The translations under genes and the position numbers were made by a program. A DNA stretch of 64,000 nt. Source: Clostridium sp. BJN0001. GTDB taxonomy: Bacteria; Bacillota; Clostridia; Clostridiales; Clostridiaceae. The notes under the pieces were generated by a model. The model was not told where the DNA came from. It ran no database searches and saw only the letters and a program-made list of their open reading frames with translations. Where the stretch lies: NCBI RefSeq assembly GCF_022869825.1, contig NZ_CP094971.1:621501-685500 (forward strand), in the 5' to 3' direction. How positions within the stretch are numbered: position 1 is the first letter of the stretch; each line of letters begins with the position of its first letter. This document shows, piece by piece, positions 27,111-34,800 of this stretch.

Positions 27111-27725
27111 TTAAATTATGAAATTGCCATCATTTAGAAGAACATATCCAATTCTAGGCATTCTGTTAAAAAGACCGACTATATAAATTGTAATAAAATC
27201 TTTCTTTTTAAGATTTATATCAGATATATATCTTACAAATGAGCTATTTGAAGATGAAACCATAAAATTATATATTCCAGCTGAAAGAGGATAATAATCA
27301 GTAGTTTCAAGGTAAGATGTATCTTCAAATAAAGTTATTCCATCAGGAAGCGATAAAGTCAAAATTGGAGCATTTTTAGAAAAGTTCATAAATCTTACAT
27401 GAGCAAGGAGTGGATTTTTATTTAAGCTTGTATCATCTAGTAAGAAAAATGAAACTTTATCATCTTCATAAGCAATTACAATTGTAGTTACTGAATTTTG
27501 CAGAAGACTTATGTTCTCAGTAAGAAGAGGAGAATCAAACTGACTGCTTTTATAAAGTTGAAATTTATAAAAACCGGGAGTAAATTCAATATAATCAGTT
27601 ACTTTTGGGAAAGAAAGATTATTAAATATTTCTTTCCCGTTTGCATATATATCAACATTAAAATCAGATGGAAGAGCATTTAAAAATCTTATATTTGAGT
27701 TTGAATTAAATTCTCTAAATAACAT
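27111..27725 (-). CDS. Protein with two DUF4397 repeats, no signal peptide
   Basis: A 204-residue protein made of two similar halves. Each half begins with an 'IRF-N' or 'VRFMN' strand: NIRFLNALPSDFNVDIYANG at about 11-30 and HVRFMNFSKNAPILTLSLPDG at about 109-129 (core HVRFMNFSKN). Each continues with a 'T-Y--L-PG-Y-F-V' run (EFTPGFYKFQLY, PLSAGIYNFMVS). This is the DUF4397 beta-sandwich pattern. Most DUF4397 proteins are secreted; this one has neither signal peptide nor anchor. The unknown gene just upstream is likely co-transcribed (8-base gap). Function is unknown; a spore- or envelope-associated structural role is only a guess. Confidence 0.75.
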   Translation of the reverse strand: MLFREFNSNSNIRFLNALPSDFNVDIYANGKEIFNNLSFPKVTDYIEFTPGFYKFQLYKSSQFDSPLLTENISLLQNSVTTIVIAYEDDKVSFFLLDDTSLNKNPLLAHVRFMNFSKNAPILTLSLPDGITLFEDTSYLETTDYYPLSAGIYNFMVSSSNSSFVRYISDINLKKKDFITIYIVGLFNRMPRIGYVLLNDGNFII

Positions 27726-27733
27726 TTTTTCAC

Positions 27734-28159
27734 CTACTTGTTATCGTAATAATCTAATGATAATTTTATGATTTTTTGAAGAAGTATTTTTGTAATTGGA
27801 TATGGAATTTTATATGAAGAAAATGTTGCAATTATGTTTGGTTCATTTTTTTCTAGTGATTTTAAAATTAAATTTGATTGGATAAATGTTTTACTTCTAG
27901 TATTAGAAGTAAGCTCATCAACATCGAAATTTAAATTCATTAATACATCAGAAGGTGAAGGAATTCTGTTTTCTTCAACAGTATTTGGACAAGGTGTAAT
28001 GCTATTATAATAGCAATGCATCTCTGATTCGTTAGTTTCTGACGGAAATTTATTATCATCTTCACTATAAGGTCTATTAAATGAAGGTGGTACAAATCTA
28101 ATGTTATTTTCTTTATTATTTATAATTACTTCATTCATATATTTTTGATCAGGTTTCAT
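27734..28159 (-). CDS. Hypothetical protein, 141 aa, proline/asparagine-rich N-terminus
   Basis: I do not recognise a family. The start is MKPDQKYMNEV at 28159, chosen because AGGAGG lies just upstream (28168-28173 on the complement). An upstream in-frame ATG lacks a ribosome site. The first half is polar and low-complexity (PPSFNRPYSEDDNKFP, NSITPCPNTVEENRIPSP). The second half, from about residue 75, looks folded and mixed helix/strand, with ILKSLEKNEPNIIATFSSYK and a C-terminal amphipathic helix. It has no signal peptide or membrane segment. It precedes the DUF4397 gene by 8 bases, so the two probably act together. The IS110 element lies directly upstream. Confidence 0.6.
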   Translation of the reverse strand: MKPDQKYMNEVIINNKENNIRFVPPSFNRPYSEDDNKFPSETNESEMHCYYNSITPCPNTVEENRIPSPSDVLMNLNFDVDELTSNTRSKTFIQSNLILKSLEKNEPNIIATFSSYKIPYPITKILLQKIIKLSLDYYDNK

Positions 28160-28369
28160 TATTATAATCCTCCTTGTATAATCTAGTTGTAACATTTGAT
28201 AGAAAACCATTTAGTCTACTAACGAACATTACATTTCTAATTATTCTTAATATTCTTATTTATTACTCTGCCTACGCCCCGATAGGGAATATGCATTTCA
28301 TACTTAAAATAGTTTTTTATTTAAATTCCAAAAGGAATCTAACCAAATTTAATATAGTTTAGTATAATA

Positions 28370-28560
28370 CTCCTGAATAGAAGATAGATGTATCCCTCCT
28401 GGGAGGTTTATTTAGAACCTATACCCGTAAGTTAGCGTATCATTCCATCAGGTAGAATTCTATGTTTAGCTGGTTGGGTTTCCCTTTGGGAATTACCCGT
28501 GTCACAAACAAGGTTATAAGCTATCTGATAGATTGGAAGTTCTATTCTATCTCAAATTTA
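28370..28560 (+). ncRNA. Candidate bridge RNA of the IS110 element
   Basis: About 190 nt between a TATAAT at 28363-28368 and the transposase ribosome site. It is more GC-rich than the surroundings and has clear hairpins. One is CCTC-CTGG-GAGG at 28395-28406. Another is a nested stem at 28476-28498 (GGGT..ACCC outside, TTCCC..GGGAA inside, TTT loop). CTAT-CTG-ATAG lies at 28521-28531. IS110-group elements (non-coding end upstream of the gene) are known to encode a bridge RNA here with target- and donor-binding loops. Loop assignment was not possible without knowing the element ends. Confidence 0.5.
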
Positions 28561-28580
28561 ATTTAAAGGAGATATATACA

Positions 28581-29882
28581 ATGTCTAAATTTTTTAATAG
28601 TCCTGTAGTTGGAATTGATGTTTCAGCTGATTTTTCATATGCTGCAATACTCGCACCTAATGGTGATGTTTATAAAAAATCATTTAAGATAAAGCATGAC
28701 GTAAGCGGCTTCAATTACTTAGTTAATGAAATAAAAAAAGTGGAAGAAGAGTTTAACATGAAAACTGGCATTTTCATGGAGTCCACTGGTGTGTACCACT
28801 TATCTCTTTTCCACTATCTTAATAATAATTTTGATAACACATTTGTTATCAATCCACTCGTTACTAAGTGTAACAAAAATGTGGATATAAGAAAAGTGAA
28901 AAATGATAAAAAAGATGCTTTATCTATTGCGAACATAGGAAAATTTCAAAATATTAAGTTATCTACGCCAAATGATCTTGATATTTTTCTTTTGAAAAAT
29001 ATCGTGCGAGAATACTATAAGCTTACAGATACATGTTCTATTTATAAAAAGAAGTTATCTGCTGATTTGAGAGTTATCTTTCCAAATTACAATACTGTAT
29101 TTTCAGATTCCACATCTAATACATCACTTGAAATTTTAAGTAACTATCCAACTCCAAAATCAATAATAGATGCCTCAAAAGAAGATATACTAAAAATTCT
29201 TGTTGAAAAATCTAAAAAAGGTTTAACTTGGTCTGAAAACATCTATTCAAAGTTAATTGCTGTTGCAAAAGAAGCTGCGACTATTGGCGTTCCGCTAAGC
29301 GGTTTGTCTGTTAAAATATCTAGTTCTTTGGCATTAATAAAAGCTTTTGAAGAACAAATAGATAACTTATTAAATGAAATCAACACACTGATTGAATCAT
29401 CTGAATTTCCTGAATCTATCAGAAATAATATTGAATTAATAAATTCAATTCCAGGAATAGGACGCTTAACAGCTATTACTTTAATAGCTGAAATAGGTGA
29501 TATTAACGGCTTTATTAAGCCTAAACATCTTGTAGCTTTCTTTGGTATAGACAGTTCTATTAATCAGTCTGGTAAATTTCAAGGTGACCAATGCAAAATA
29601 TCCAAACGTGGAACTCGAATCGGTCGAAGAGCATTGTATGCTGTAGCTCTTGCCTCAATTAGGCGTAATCGTAATGGAATCCCTATAAACAAAGTTTTAT
29701 TGGAATACTATCAAGTTAATCTAAAAGGCAAAAAAGCTAAAGTTGCTTTGGTTGCTATAATGCACAAAATATTGAATTATATTTTTGCTGTTCTTCGAGA
29801 TCAAACGCCCTTTGAACAAAGAGATCCTAAACTACATAAACAAATGTTTTTAGAAAATAAGCATCTACATAAGGTAGCTTAA
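28581..29882 (+). CDS. IS110-family transposase (DEDD recombinase)
   Basis: A 433-residue transposase. The N-terminal RuvC-like domain shows the acidic residues of the DEDD set: VVGIDVSADFSYAAI (about residues 8-22), FMESTGVYH (about 66-74) and VRKVKNDKKDALSIAN-like sequence (here DIRKVKNDKKDALSIANIG, about 98-116). The C-terminal transposase_20 domain has INSIPGIGRLTAITLIAEIG, HLVAFFGIDSSINQSG and KISKRGTRIGRRALY, where a serine acts in catalysis in the family. ATG 28581 follows AAAGGAGAT at 28565-28573; the upstream in-frame ATG at 28533 lacks a site. The gene appears intact and so may be active. Confidence 0.93.
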   Translation: MSKFFNSPVVGIDVSADFSYAAILAPNGDVYKKSFKIKHDVSGFNYLVNEIKKVEEEFNMKTGIFMESTGVYHLSLFHYLNNNFDNTFVINPLVTKCNKNVDIRKVKNDKKDALSIANIGKFQNIKLSTPNDLDIFLLKNIVREYYKLTDTCSIYKKKLSADLRVIFPNYNTVFSDSTSNTSLEILSNYPTPKSIIDASKEDILKILVEKSKKGLTWSENIYSKLIAVAKEAATIGVPLSGLSVKISSSLALIKAFEEQIDNLLNEINTLIESSEFPESIRNNIELINSIPGIGRLTAITLIAEIGDINGFIKPKHLVAFFGIDSSINQSGKFQGDQCKISKRGTRIGRRALYAVALASIRRNRNGIPINKVLLEYYQVNLKGKKAKVALVAIMHKILNYIFAVLRDQTPFEQRDPKLHKQMFLENKHLHKVA

Positions 29883-30109
29883 TTTATTTCCTGTTTTTGT
29901 AATCGTTCGTGTTTTTGAACGGTTTGTTTGCTATGCACTTTTTTAGAATTAATATTTTTTAGAAATTTACTTGACTATTATTAGCTGGTCTATTTTTTCT
30001 GCTACTTTTATTTATATGTTTAAAAAATAAAAATAGTACAGCTACACTTAATAAAGAGTATTAACAATAAATATCATATAGGAATAAGATATATTGGAGG
30101 AGATGTGTG

Positions 30110-31429
30110 ATGAATATAAAGGATAATAATAAAATAAGAAACCTGTTCGCAGGAGTAAATACGAAAGTTTGTGATTATAAGGGGAAATATATAGATTGCA
30201 TAAATTTTGATAATGCTGCAACTACTCCTCCTTTTATTCTTGAACTAAAGTATATCGAGGATATGTGTGAATATTATGCTTCTATAGGAAGAGGAACAGG
30301 ACAGAAGGCAGAATTATCTACTAAAATGTATCAAGAGTCAAAAAAATATCTTTTGAATTTTTTTAATATAAAAGATAAAGATAAATATATGGTTATATAT
30401 GTTAAAAATACTACTGAAGGAATAAACAAATTATCAAAAATATTAAAAAGAAAAAAAGATGAAATTGTACTATTATCTAGAATGGAACATCATTCAAATG
30501 ATCTCCCCTGGAGAAAAACTGGTAAGGTTGATTACATTGAAGTGGATAAAGATGGAAGATTAAAAATAGATGAAATTGAAACCCTGCTGAAAAAGCATAA
30601 AGGGAAAGTCAAATATGTCTCGCTTACGGGAGCTTCTAATGTTACGGGATATGTGAATGACATAAATAAAATAGCTAAAATTGTGCATAAGTATAATGCT
30701 AAAATTATAGTAGATGGTGCGCAGATAGTATCACATCGAAAGGTTATTATTCAGAAAAAATATGATGACGAGCAGATAGATTTTTTAGTTTTTTCTGCTC
30801 ATAAAGTCTATGCACCTTTTGGAACAGGTGTCATAATTGGACTTAAAGAAGAACTAAATAAAGTAGAATCAGATTATTATGGTGGAGGTACAGTTGAACT
30901 TGTTTTAGATAATCACGATTTTTCACTATCTGGATATGAAAGACATGAGGCTGGTACACAAAATCTTATGGGGGCAATGTCTCTTATAAAATCAATGGAT
31001 ATTCTTGAATATATAGGCTATGATTTTATAAAAAATCATGAGAGTATTCTTCTAAAAAGAGCACTTGATGGGCTAAAAAGTATTCCCCGGGTAATACTTT
31101 ATGGCGATTGTGATAAAATTGACGACAGACTTGGAATATTAACATTTAATATTGATGGAATTTATCATAGAGATGTTTCAGAATATCTTTCAAAAGTGTA
31201 TGGGCTTCAAGTAAGGCATGGATGGTTCTGTGCACACCCGTATTGCAGAAGACTTATGAATATTTCAGAAAGTAAAGCTTCTGAATATTTATATGATAAA
31301 AATAAAAAGATGTATGGAATGATAAGACTTAGTTTTGCACCATACAATACAGAAGAAGAAATAGATGTTTTTTTAAATGCTGTTGAAGATATTTCAAAAA
31401 ATAATTTTTCACTATACGTTTATAAGTAA
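30110..31429 (+). CDS. Class V aminotransferase-fold PLP enzyme, SufS-like cysteine desulfurase
   Basis: A 439-residue protein. The start has NFDNAATTPP (about residues 36-45). Histidine stacking on PLP is in SRMEHHSNDLPWR (about 122-134). The PLP aspartate is in IIVDGAQIVSHR (about 201-212). The Schiff-base lysine is in FLVFSAHKVYAPFGTG (about 225-240). RHGWFCAHPYCRRLM (about 363-377) lines up with the active-site cysteine loop of group II desulfurases. RLSFAPYNTEEEID ends the fold. It may release sulfur from cysteine, or be another class V enzyme. No Fe-S scaffold gene is adjacent. ATG 30110 follows GGAGG at 30096-30100. It sits beside the IS110 element. Confidence 0.75.
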   Translation: MNIKDNNKIRNLFAGVNTKVCDYKGKYIDCINFDNAATTPPFILELKYIEDMCEYYASIGRGTGQKAELSTKMYQESKKYLLNFFNIKDKDKYMVIYVKNTTEGINKLSKILKRKKDEIVLLSRMEHHSNDLPWRKTGKVDYIEVDKDGRLKIDEIETLLKKHKGKVKYVSLTGASNVTGYVNDINKIAKIVHKYNAKIIVDGAQIVSHRKVIIQKKYDDEQIDFLVFSAHKVYAPFGTGVIIGLKEELNKVESDYYGGGTVELVLDNHDFSLSGYERHEAGTQNLMGAMSLIKSMDILEYIGYDFIKNHESILLKRALDGLKSIPRVILYGDCDKIDDRLGILTFNIDGIYHRDVSEYLSKVYGLQVRHGWFCAHPYCRRLMNISESKASEYLYDKNKKMYGMIRLSFAPYNTEEEIDVFLNAVEDISKNNFSLYVYK

Positions 31430-31461
31430 ATGAAATTCTATTTTGAAGAGGATTAAAATGA

Positions 31462-31489
31462 GGTGTTACACTTTATTTTGTGAAACACC
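31462..31489. terminator. Hairpin between convergent SufS-like and phosphofructokinase genes
   Basis: Inverted repeat GGTGTTACAC / GTGAAACACC with one mismatch and an 8-nt T-rich loop, in the 130-bp gap between convergent genes. No strong T-run follows on either strand, so termination is plausible but not certain. Confidence 0.45.
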
Positions 31490-31559
31490 CCATGATTATA
31501 ATTTAAATTCTTTAATTACAAAATGGAATTATAAGTGCTTGTCCTCTTAAGACTTAAAT

Positions 31560-32783
31560 TTATCTATTATGAAATACTTTATATTTTGGAAGACCTTCAT
31601 TATTTAATTTAGCATTTACATTTCCTTTAATAAGAGGAATGAAGTAATCTTCTGCTTCTTTTGAAATATTATTCTGATCTTTATTTATCCATTCTTTAGG
31701 GAAGTAGCGTATCTTATTTGCTACTTTATCTGCATCTATTAAAGAATATGATGCTTTATATGGATTTTCAGATTCTCGTACTATAGAAACCATTTTCCCA
31801 GATTCATTATTGTTAGCTGCTAAAAGAGCATTATATCCTGCATCAAAAGATTCATTAATATCTGTAAGTGATGCTGAGTGCATAGAACATCTTTGAAGTA
31901 TTCCAAGTTCAAGAACTTTTACTCTTGAAGTTATTTCTGATTCTAATATAAGTGTTTTTAAATAATTTCCGACACCACCAAGCTGTATATGTCCAAATTT
32001 ATCATGAGATGTACATTCAGTTTCAGAAACAAAATGACTATTTTTGTATTTTATACCTTCTGAAGCTACTATGTATACTTTATTCTGTTTTTCAAATTTT
32101 TCTTTAACATCTGAAATAAACTTATCTTTATCAAATACTGCTTCTGGAAGATAGATAAAATCTGCAACTTTTTTATTATTTATTTTAGCAATACATGCTG
32201 AAGCAGCAAGCCATCCTGCATCTCTTCCCATTGTCTCTAAAATAAATATTCCGTTATTTATGTAAACTGATGCGTCTAAATATGTTTCAAGTGTAGATGT
32301 AGCTATGAATTTTGCTGCACTTGAAAATCCTGGTGTATGATCTGTATACATTAAATCATTATCTATTGTTTTTGGAATTCCAATAAAATTAATATGTATA
32401 TTTTTTTCTGATGCGTACTTAGAGAGCTTGGCTATTGTATCCATTGAATCATTTCCGCCTATGTAGAAAAATGATGTTATATCATATTTCCTTAATATAT
32501 TTATAAGCTTTTTATACTCTTCATCAGATTCTTCTATATTTTTTAATTTGTATCTGCATGATCCCAGCCCTGAAGATGGTGTGAATTTAAATGTATCTAT
32601 ATCTTCTTTTGAAATAGAAGAAAGGTCTATAATATCTTCATTTAAAATACCTTCAACTCCATTTAAACCTGCATAAACTTTCTCAAATATATTTTTTTCG
32701 ATATTTGCATTTACAAGTCCAGCAACACTTGAGTTAATAACTGAAGTAGGACCTCCGGATTGAGCAACTATACAATTTGACAT
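31560..32783 (-). CDS. 6-phosphofructokinase, PPi-dependent type likely
   Basis: A 407-residue phosphofructokinase. It has the nucleotide/PPi loop AQSGGPTSVINSSVAG (about residues 7-22), GLGSCRYKL and FYIGGNDSMDTIAKL (about 104-118). The catalytic loop is IGIPKTIDNDLMYTDHTPGF (about 134-153), with MGRDAGWLAAS. ATP-dependent enzymes usually show GGDGS. Here an aspartate occupies the following position (NDS) and a lysine is present in PKTIDND; both are linked with use of pyrophosphate. It phosphorylates fructose 6-phosphate, reversibly if PPi is the donor. It is a single gene with a good ribosome site, convergent with the SufS-like gene and divergent from mntP. Confidence 0.88.
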   Translation of the reverse strand: MSNCIVAQSGGPTSVINSSVAGLVNANIEKNIFEKVYAGLNGVEGILNEDIIDLSSISKEDIDTFKFTPSSGLGSCRYKLKNIEESDEEYKKLINILRKYDITSFFYIGGNDSMDTIAKLSKYASEKNIHINFIGIPKTIDNDLMYTDHTPGFSSAAKFIATSTLETYLDASVYINNGIFILETMGRDAGWLAASACIAKINNKKVADFIYLPEAVFDKDKFISDVKEKFEKQNKVYIVASEGIKYKNSHFVSETECTSHDKFGHIQLGGVGNYLKTLILESEITSRVKVLELGILQRCSMHSASLTDINESFDAGYNALLAANNNESGKMVSIVRESENPYKASYSLIDADKVANKIRYFPKEWINKDQNNISKEAEDYFIPLIKGNVNAKLNNEGLPKYKVFHNR

Positions 32784-32917
32784 AAAAATCCTCCTTGATA
32801 TATATATGGTTATATGTGATATACAATTACGTATTTATAGTATTCTATAACAATATACAATAAAAGAGATAATTTATAAAGTGTTTTTTTTATATTAATA
32901 AAAATATTATTATAAAG

Positions 32918-32956
32918 GTTCTATTATTTTCTAAATATTTGTATTAATAATAGAAC
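32918..32956 (+). promoter_or_regulatory. 11-bp inverted repeat in the mntP leader
   Basis: GTTCTATTATT at 32918-32928 and AATAATAGAAC at 32946-32956 pair perfectly around a 17-nt loop, ending 21 bases before the start codon and just before the ribosome site. It could be an operator or an RNA hairpin. It does not look like the yybP-ykoY manganese riboswitch. Confidence 0.5.
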
Positions 32957-32976
32957 AATAAGTATCAGGAGTTTTT

Positions 32977-33528
32977 ATGGATATTAAAGATATTTTTATT
33001 ATAGCTCTAGCACTTTCAATGGATGCGTTTGGAGTTTCACTTGCCATAGGTTTAAATAAGTCAATTAAAAAAATGAATAAGATTAAGTTTATTTTATCTT
33101 TTGCTATATTTCAGTTCCTTTTTTCATATATAGGAGGGATAGCGGGACACCTTTTTGATATATATATAATGAATATACCATCTATTGTAGGAGGAATTGT
33201 GATTTTAATTGTTGGAATTTTTATGATAGTAGATGGATTTAAAGAAAAAGAAGATAAGATATTTATAAAAAGAGGAATGTTAATTATCTTAGGGATATCT
33301 GTAAGCATAGATGCACTTGTTATAGGCTTTACGGTACTTCATAAAATAGCAAGTAATGTTCTTTTATTAACTGACACAGTATTTATAGGACTTGTAACAT
33401 TATTTATGAGTACGGTAGCATTTTTCTTGTCAAGAAATCTTAGAAAGTTTAAGCTTATAAGCAGATATGCTGATTATTTTGGAGGGGGAGTACTTGTATT
33501 TTTTGCTTTAAAAATGATATTCTTTTAA
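32977..33528 (+). CDS. mntP: Manganese efflux pump family protein MntP
   Basis: A 183-residue membrane protein with six hydrophobic segments. The two family repeats begin ALALSMDAFGVSLAIGLNK (about residues 9-27) and ILGISVSIDALVIGFTVL (about 105-122); the aspartates in MDAF and IDAL are conserved. GG-AGHLFD and YADYFGGGVLVFFALKMIF also fit. Known MntP exports Mn2+. YtaF, a related sporulation protein, is the main alternative, but length and motifs favour MntP. It is followed after 52 bases by a Fur-family regulator and metal-transport genes, so this is a small metal-homeostasis region. Confidence 0.85.
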   Translation: MDIKDIFIIALALSMDAFGVSLAIGLNKSIKKMNKIKFILSFAIFQFLFSYIGGIAGHLFDIYIMNIPSIVGGIVILIVGIFMIVDGFKEKEDKIFIKRGMLIILGISVSIDALVIGFTVLHKIASNVLLLTDTVFIGLVTLFMSTVAFFLSRNLRKFKLISRYADYFGGGVLVFFALKMIFF

Positions 33529-33538
33529 ATATTTATGC

Positions 33539-33544
33539 TATAAT
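33539..33544 (+). promoter_or_regulatory. Extended -10 promoter for the Fur-family gene
   Basis: TATAAT at 33539-33544 preceded by TG one base upstream (extended -10). No good -35 is seen. It lies 37 bases before the start codon, so the regulator probably has its own promoter separate from mntP. Confidence 0.5.
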
Positions 33545-33580
33545 TGTTTTAGTTTTTTATGTGAGGAGATAATTAATGTT

Positions 33581-34003
33581 ATGGAGCCCGTTAAAATCTT
33601 AAAGTCGAAGCAGATTAAGGTTACAAAAGCTAGAAAAGAAGTTTTAAATCTTCTTTTTGAATCAGATAAGAGCATGTCTGCAGAAAGCATTTATAGCATA
33701 TTTACGTATAAAAATATAAATATAAATTTAAGCACAGTTTATAGAACTTTAGAACTATTTGAGAAAAAATCTATTATTGAAAAGATTATGCTCCAAGATG
33801 GAGTTTCTGCATATAAACTTATAAAAAATGCCCATAGGCATTATCTACAATGTGATATATGTCACAAAAAAGTAGAAATTCCGTGCCCTATGAGCCAGAT
33901 AGAAGAAATGGTTGAAGACGAAACTGGATTTACACTTACAGAGCATGAACTTATTCTTAAAGGAATATGTAGCGACTGTAAGAAGAAAAAAGAAAAATTC
34001 TAA
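33581..34003 (+). CDS. Fur-family metalloregulator, probably Zur
   Basis: A 140-residue repressor. A winged-helix domain covers residues 1 to about 85, with KVTKARKEVLNLLF and INLSTVYRTLELFEKKSII (recognition helix). The dimer domain has NAHRHYLQCDICHKKVEI (about 86-103) and ICSDCKK (about 130-136). The two CxxC pairs form the structural zinc site of Fur/Zur/PerR. Which metal it senses cannot be read directly. Its tail-to-tail neighbours are a ZnuBC-type transporter, and the stop codons overlap, so zinc is the best inference. GAGGAG at 33563-33568 precedes the ATG. Confidence 0.88.
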   Translation: MEPVKILKSKQIKVTKARKEVLNLLFESDKSMSAESIYSIFTYKNININLSTVYRTLELFEKKSIIEKIMLQDGVSAYKLIKNAHRHYLQCDICHKKVEIPCPMSQIEEMVEDETGFTLTEHELILKGICSDCKKKKEKF

Positions 34004-34800
34004 TCTTCAATACCTAAAAATTTTCTTATTATAAGAACGATTAAAAGGAGAATTACAGATATAAGTGCAATTGTTCCTCCTGGAGCGCTATTTATATAAT
34101 AAGAAAGAACAAGACCAGATATTACATCAAAAAATCCAAATATAATGGAAAGAATAAGTGTTTTATTAAATCCTTTTTTTAGCTGCATAGCTGTTGCAAC
34201 AGGGATTACTATTATTGATGACACTACAAGTATTCCCATTATTTTAAGTGACATTGAGATTGTAGATGCAACAAGTATTGTAAAAATATAATTTATAAGA
34301 CTAACATTTATTCCTGATGTCTTTGCCGAATTTTCATCAAATGTTACATAAATGAGTTTATTGTATAAAAGTATAAGCAATATTATACATATAGTTGAAA
34401 CTATAGCCATTATTATAAGCTCACTTTTATTTACTGTAAGAATGCTTCCAAAAAGGTATGAATCTACTTTTGCGGAAGCTTTTCCGCTGCTTATAAGTAT
34501 AATTGCAATACCAAGACTTAAAGTAAGGACTATAGACATAACAAGTTCTGCATATTTTTTATAATAATTTCGCAGTACTTCAATTACTAATGCACAAGCT
34601 GTAGTAAATATAAATGCAGTAAATAGAGGACTTAATCCAAATACAAGTCCTATTGCAATTCCTGCAAATGATGCATGTGATAAAGTATCACCAATCATAG
34701 AATATCGTCTAAGTACAATGAAAATACCTATAAAAGGACACAAAATAGAAATAAATATTCCAGCTATAAATGCGTTCTGCATAAATGATAATTCTAACAT
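34000..34800 (-). CDS. znuB: Zinc/manganese ABC transporter permease (ZnuB type)
   Basis: A 266-residue membrane protein of the ABC-3 family with about eight hydrophobic segments. The start is MQNAFIAGIFISILCPFIGIF-like (core AFIAGIFISILCPFIG). RRYSMIGDTLSHASFAGIAIG (about residues 31-51; core MIGDTLSHASFAG) is the cytoplasmic-loop signature of zinc/manganese permeases. A central KIMGILVVSSIIVIPVATA and a C-terminal SYYINSAPGGTIAL follow. It overlaps the ATPase gene by 7 bases and so is translationally coupled. The ATG follows GGGGG on the minus strand. The metal (Zn or Mn) is not certain. Confidence 0.9.
   Translation of the reverse strand: MLELSFMQNAFIAGIFISILCPFIGIFIVLRRYSMIGDTLSHASFAGIAIGLVFGLSPLFTAFIFTTACALVIEVLRNYYKKYAELVMSIVLTLSLGIAIILISSGKASAKVDSYLFGSILTVNKSELIIMAIVSTICIILLILLYNKLIYVTFDENSAKTSGINVSLINYIFTILVASTISMSLKIMGILVVSSIIVIPVATAMQLKKGFNKTLILSIIFGFFDVISGLVLSYYINSAPGGTIALISVILLLIVLIIRKFLGIED

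Larger units (their letters stand above)
28345..29985 (+). mobile_element. IS110-family insertion sequence (ends approximate)
   Basis: The element comprises the transposase gene and a long upstream non-coding end rich in stem-loops. IS110 elements lack terminal inverted repeats and do not make reliable target duplications, so neither end can be fixed from one copy. The left limit is placed just before TATAAT at 28363. The right limit is placed after TTGACT at 29971, because in this family the joined ends of the circular form are known to create a promoter. The true ends may be tens of bases away. AAATTTA occurs at both approximate ends (28345 and 29963). Confidence 0.5.

Noticed and set aside
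32784..32976. yybP-ykoY manganese riboswitch upstream of mntP
   Set aside because: The gap is very AT-rich and lacks the conserved loop sequences; only a simple inverted repeat is present.
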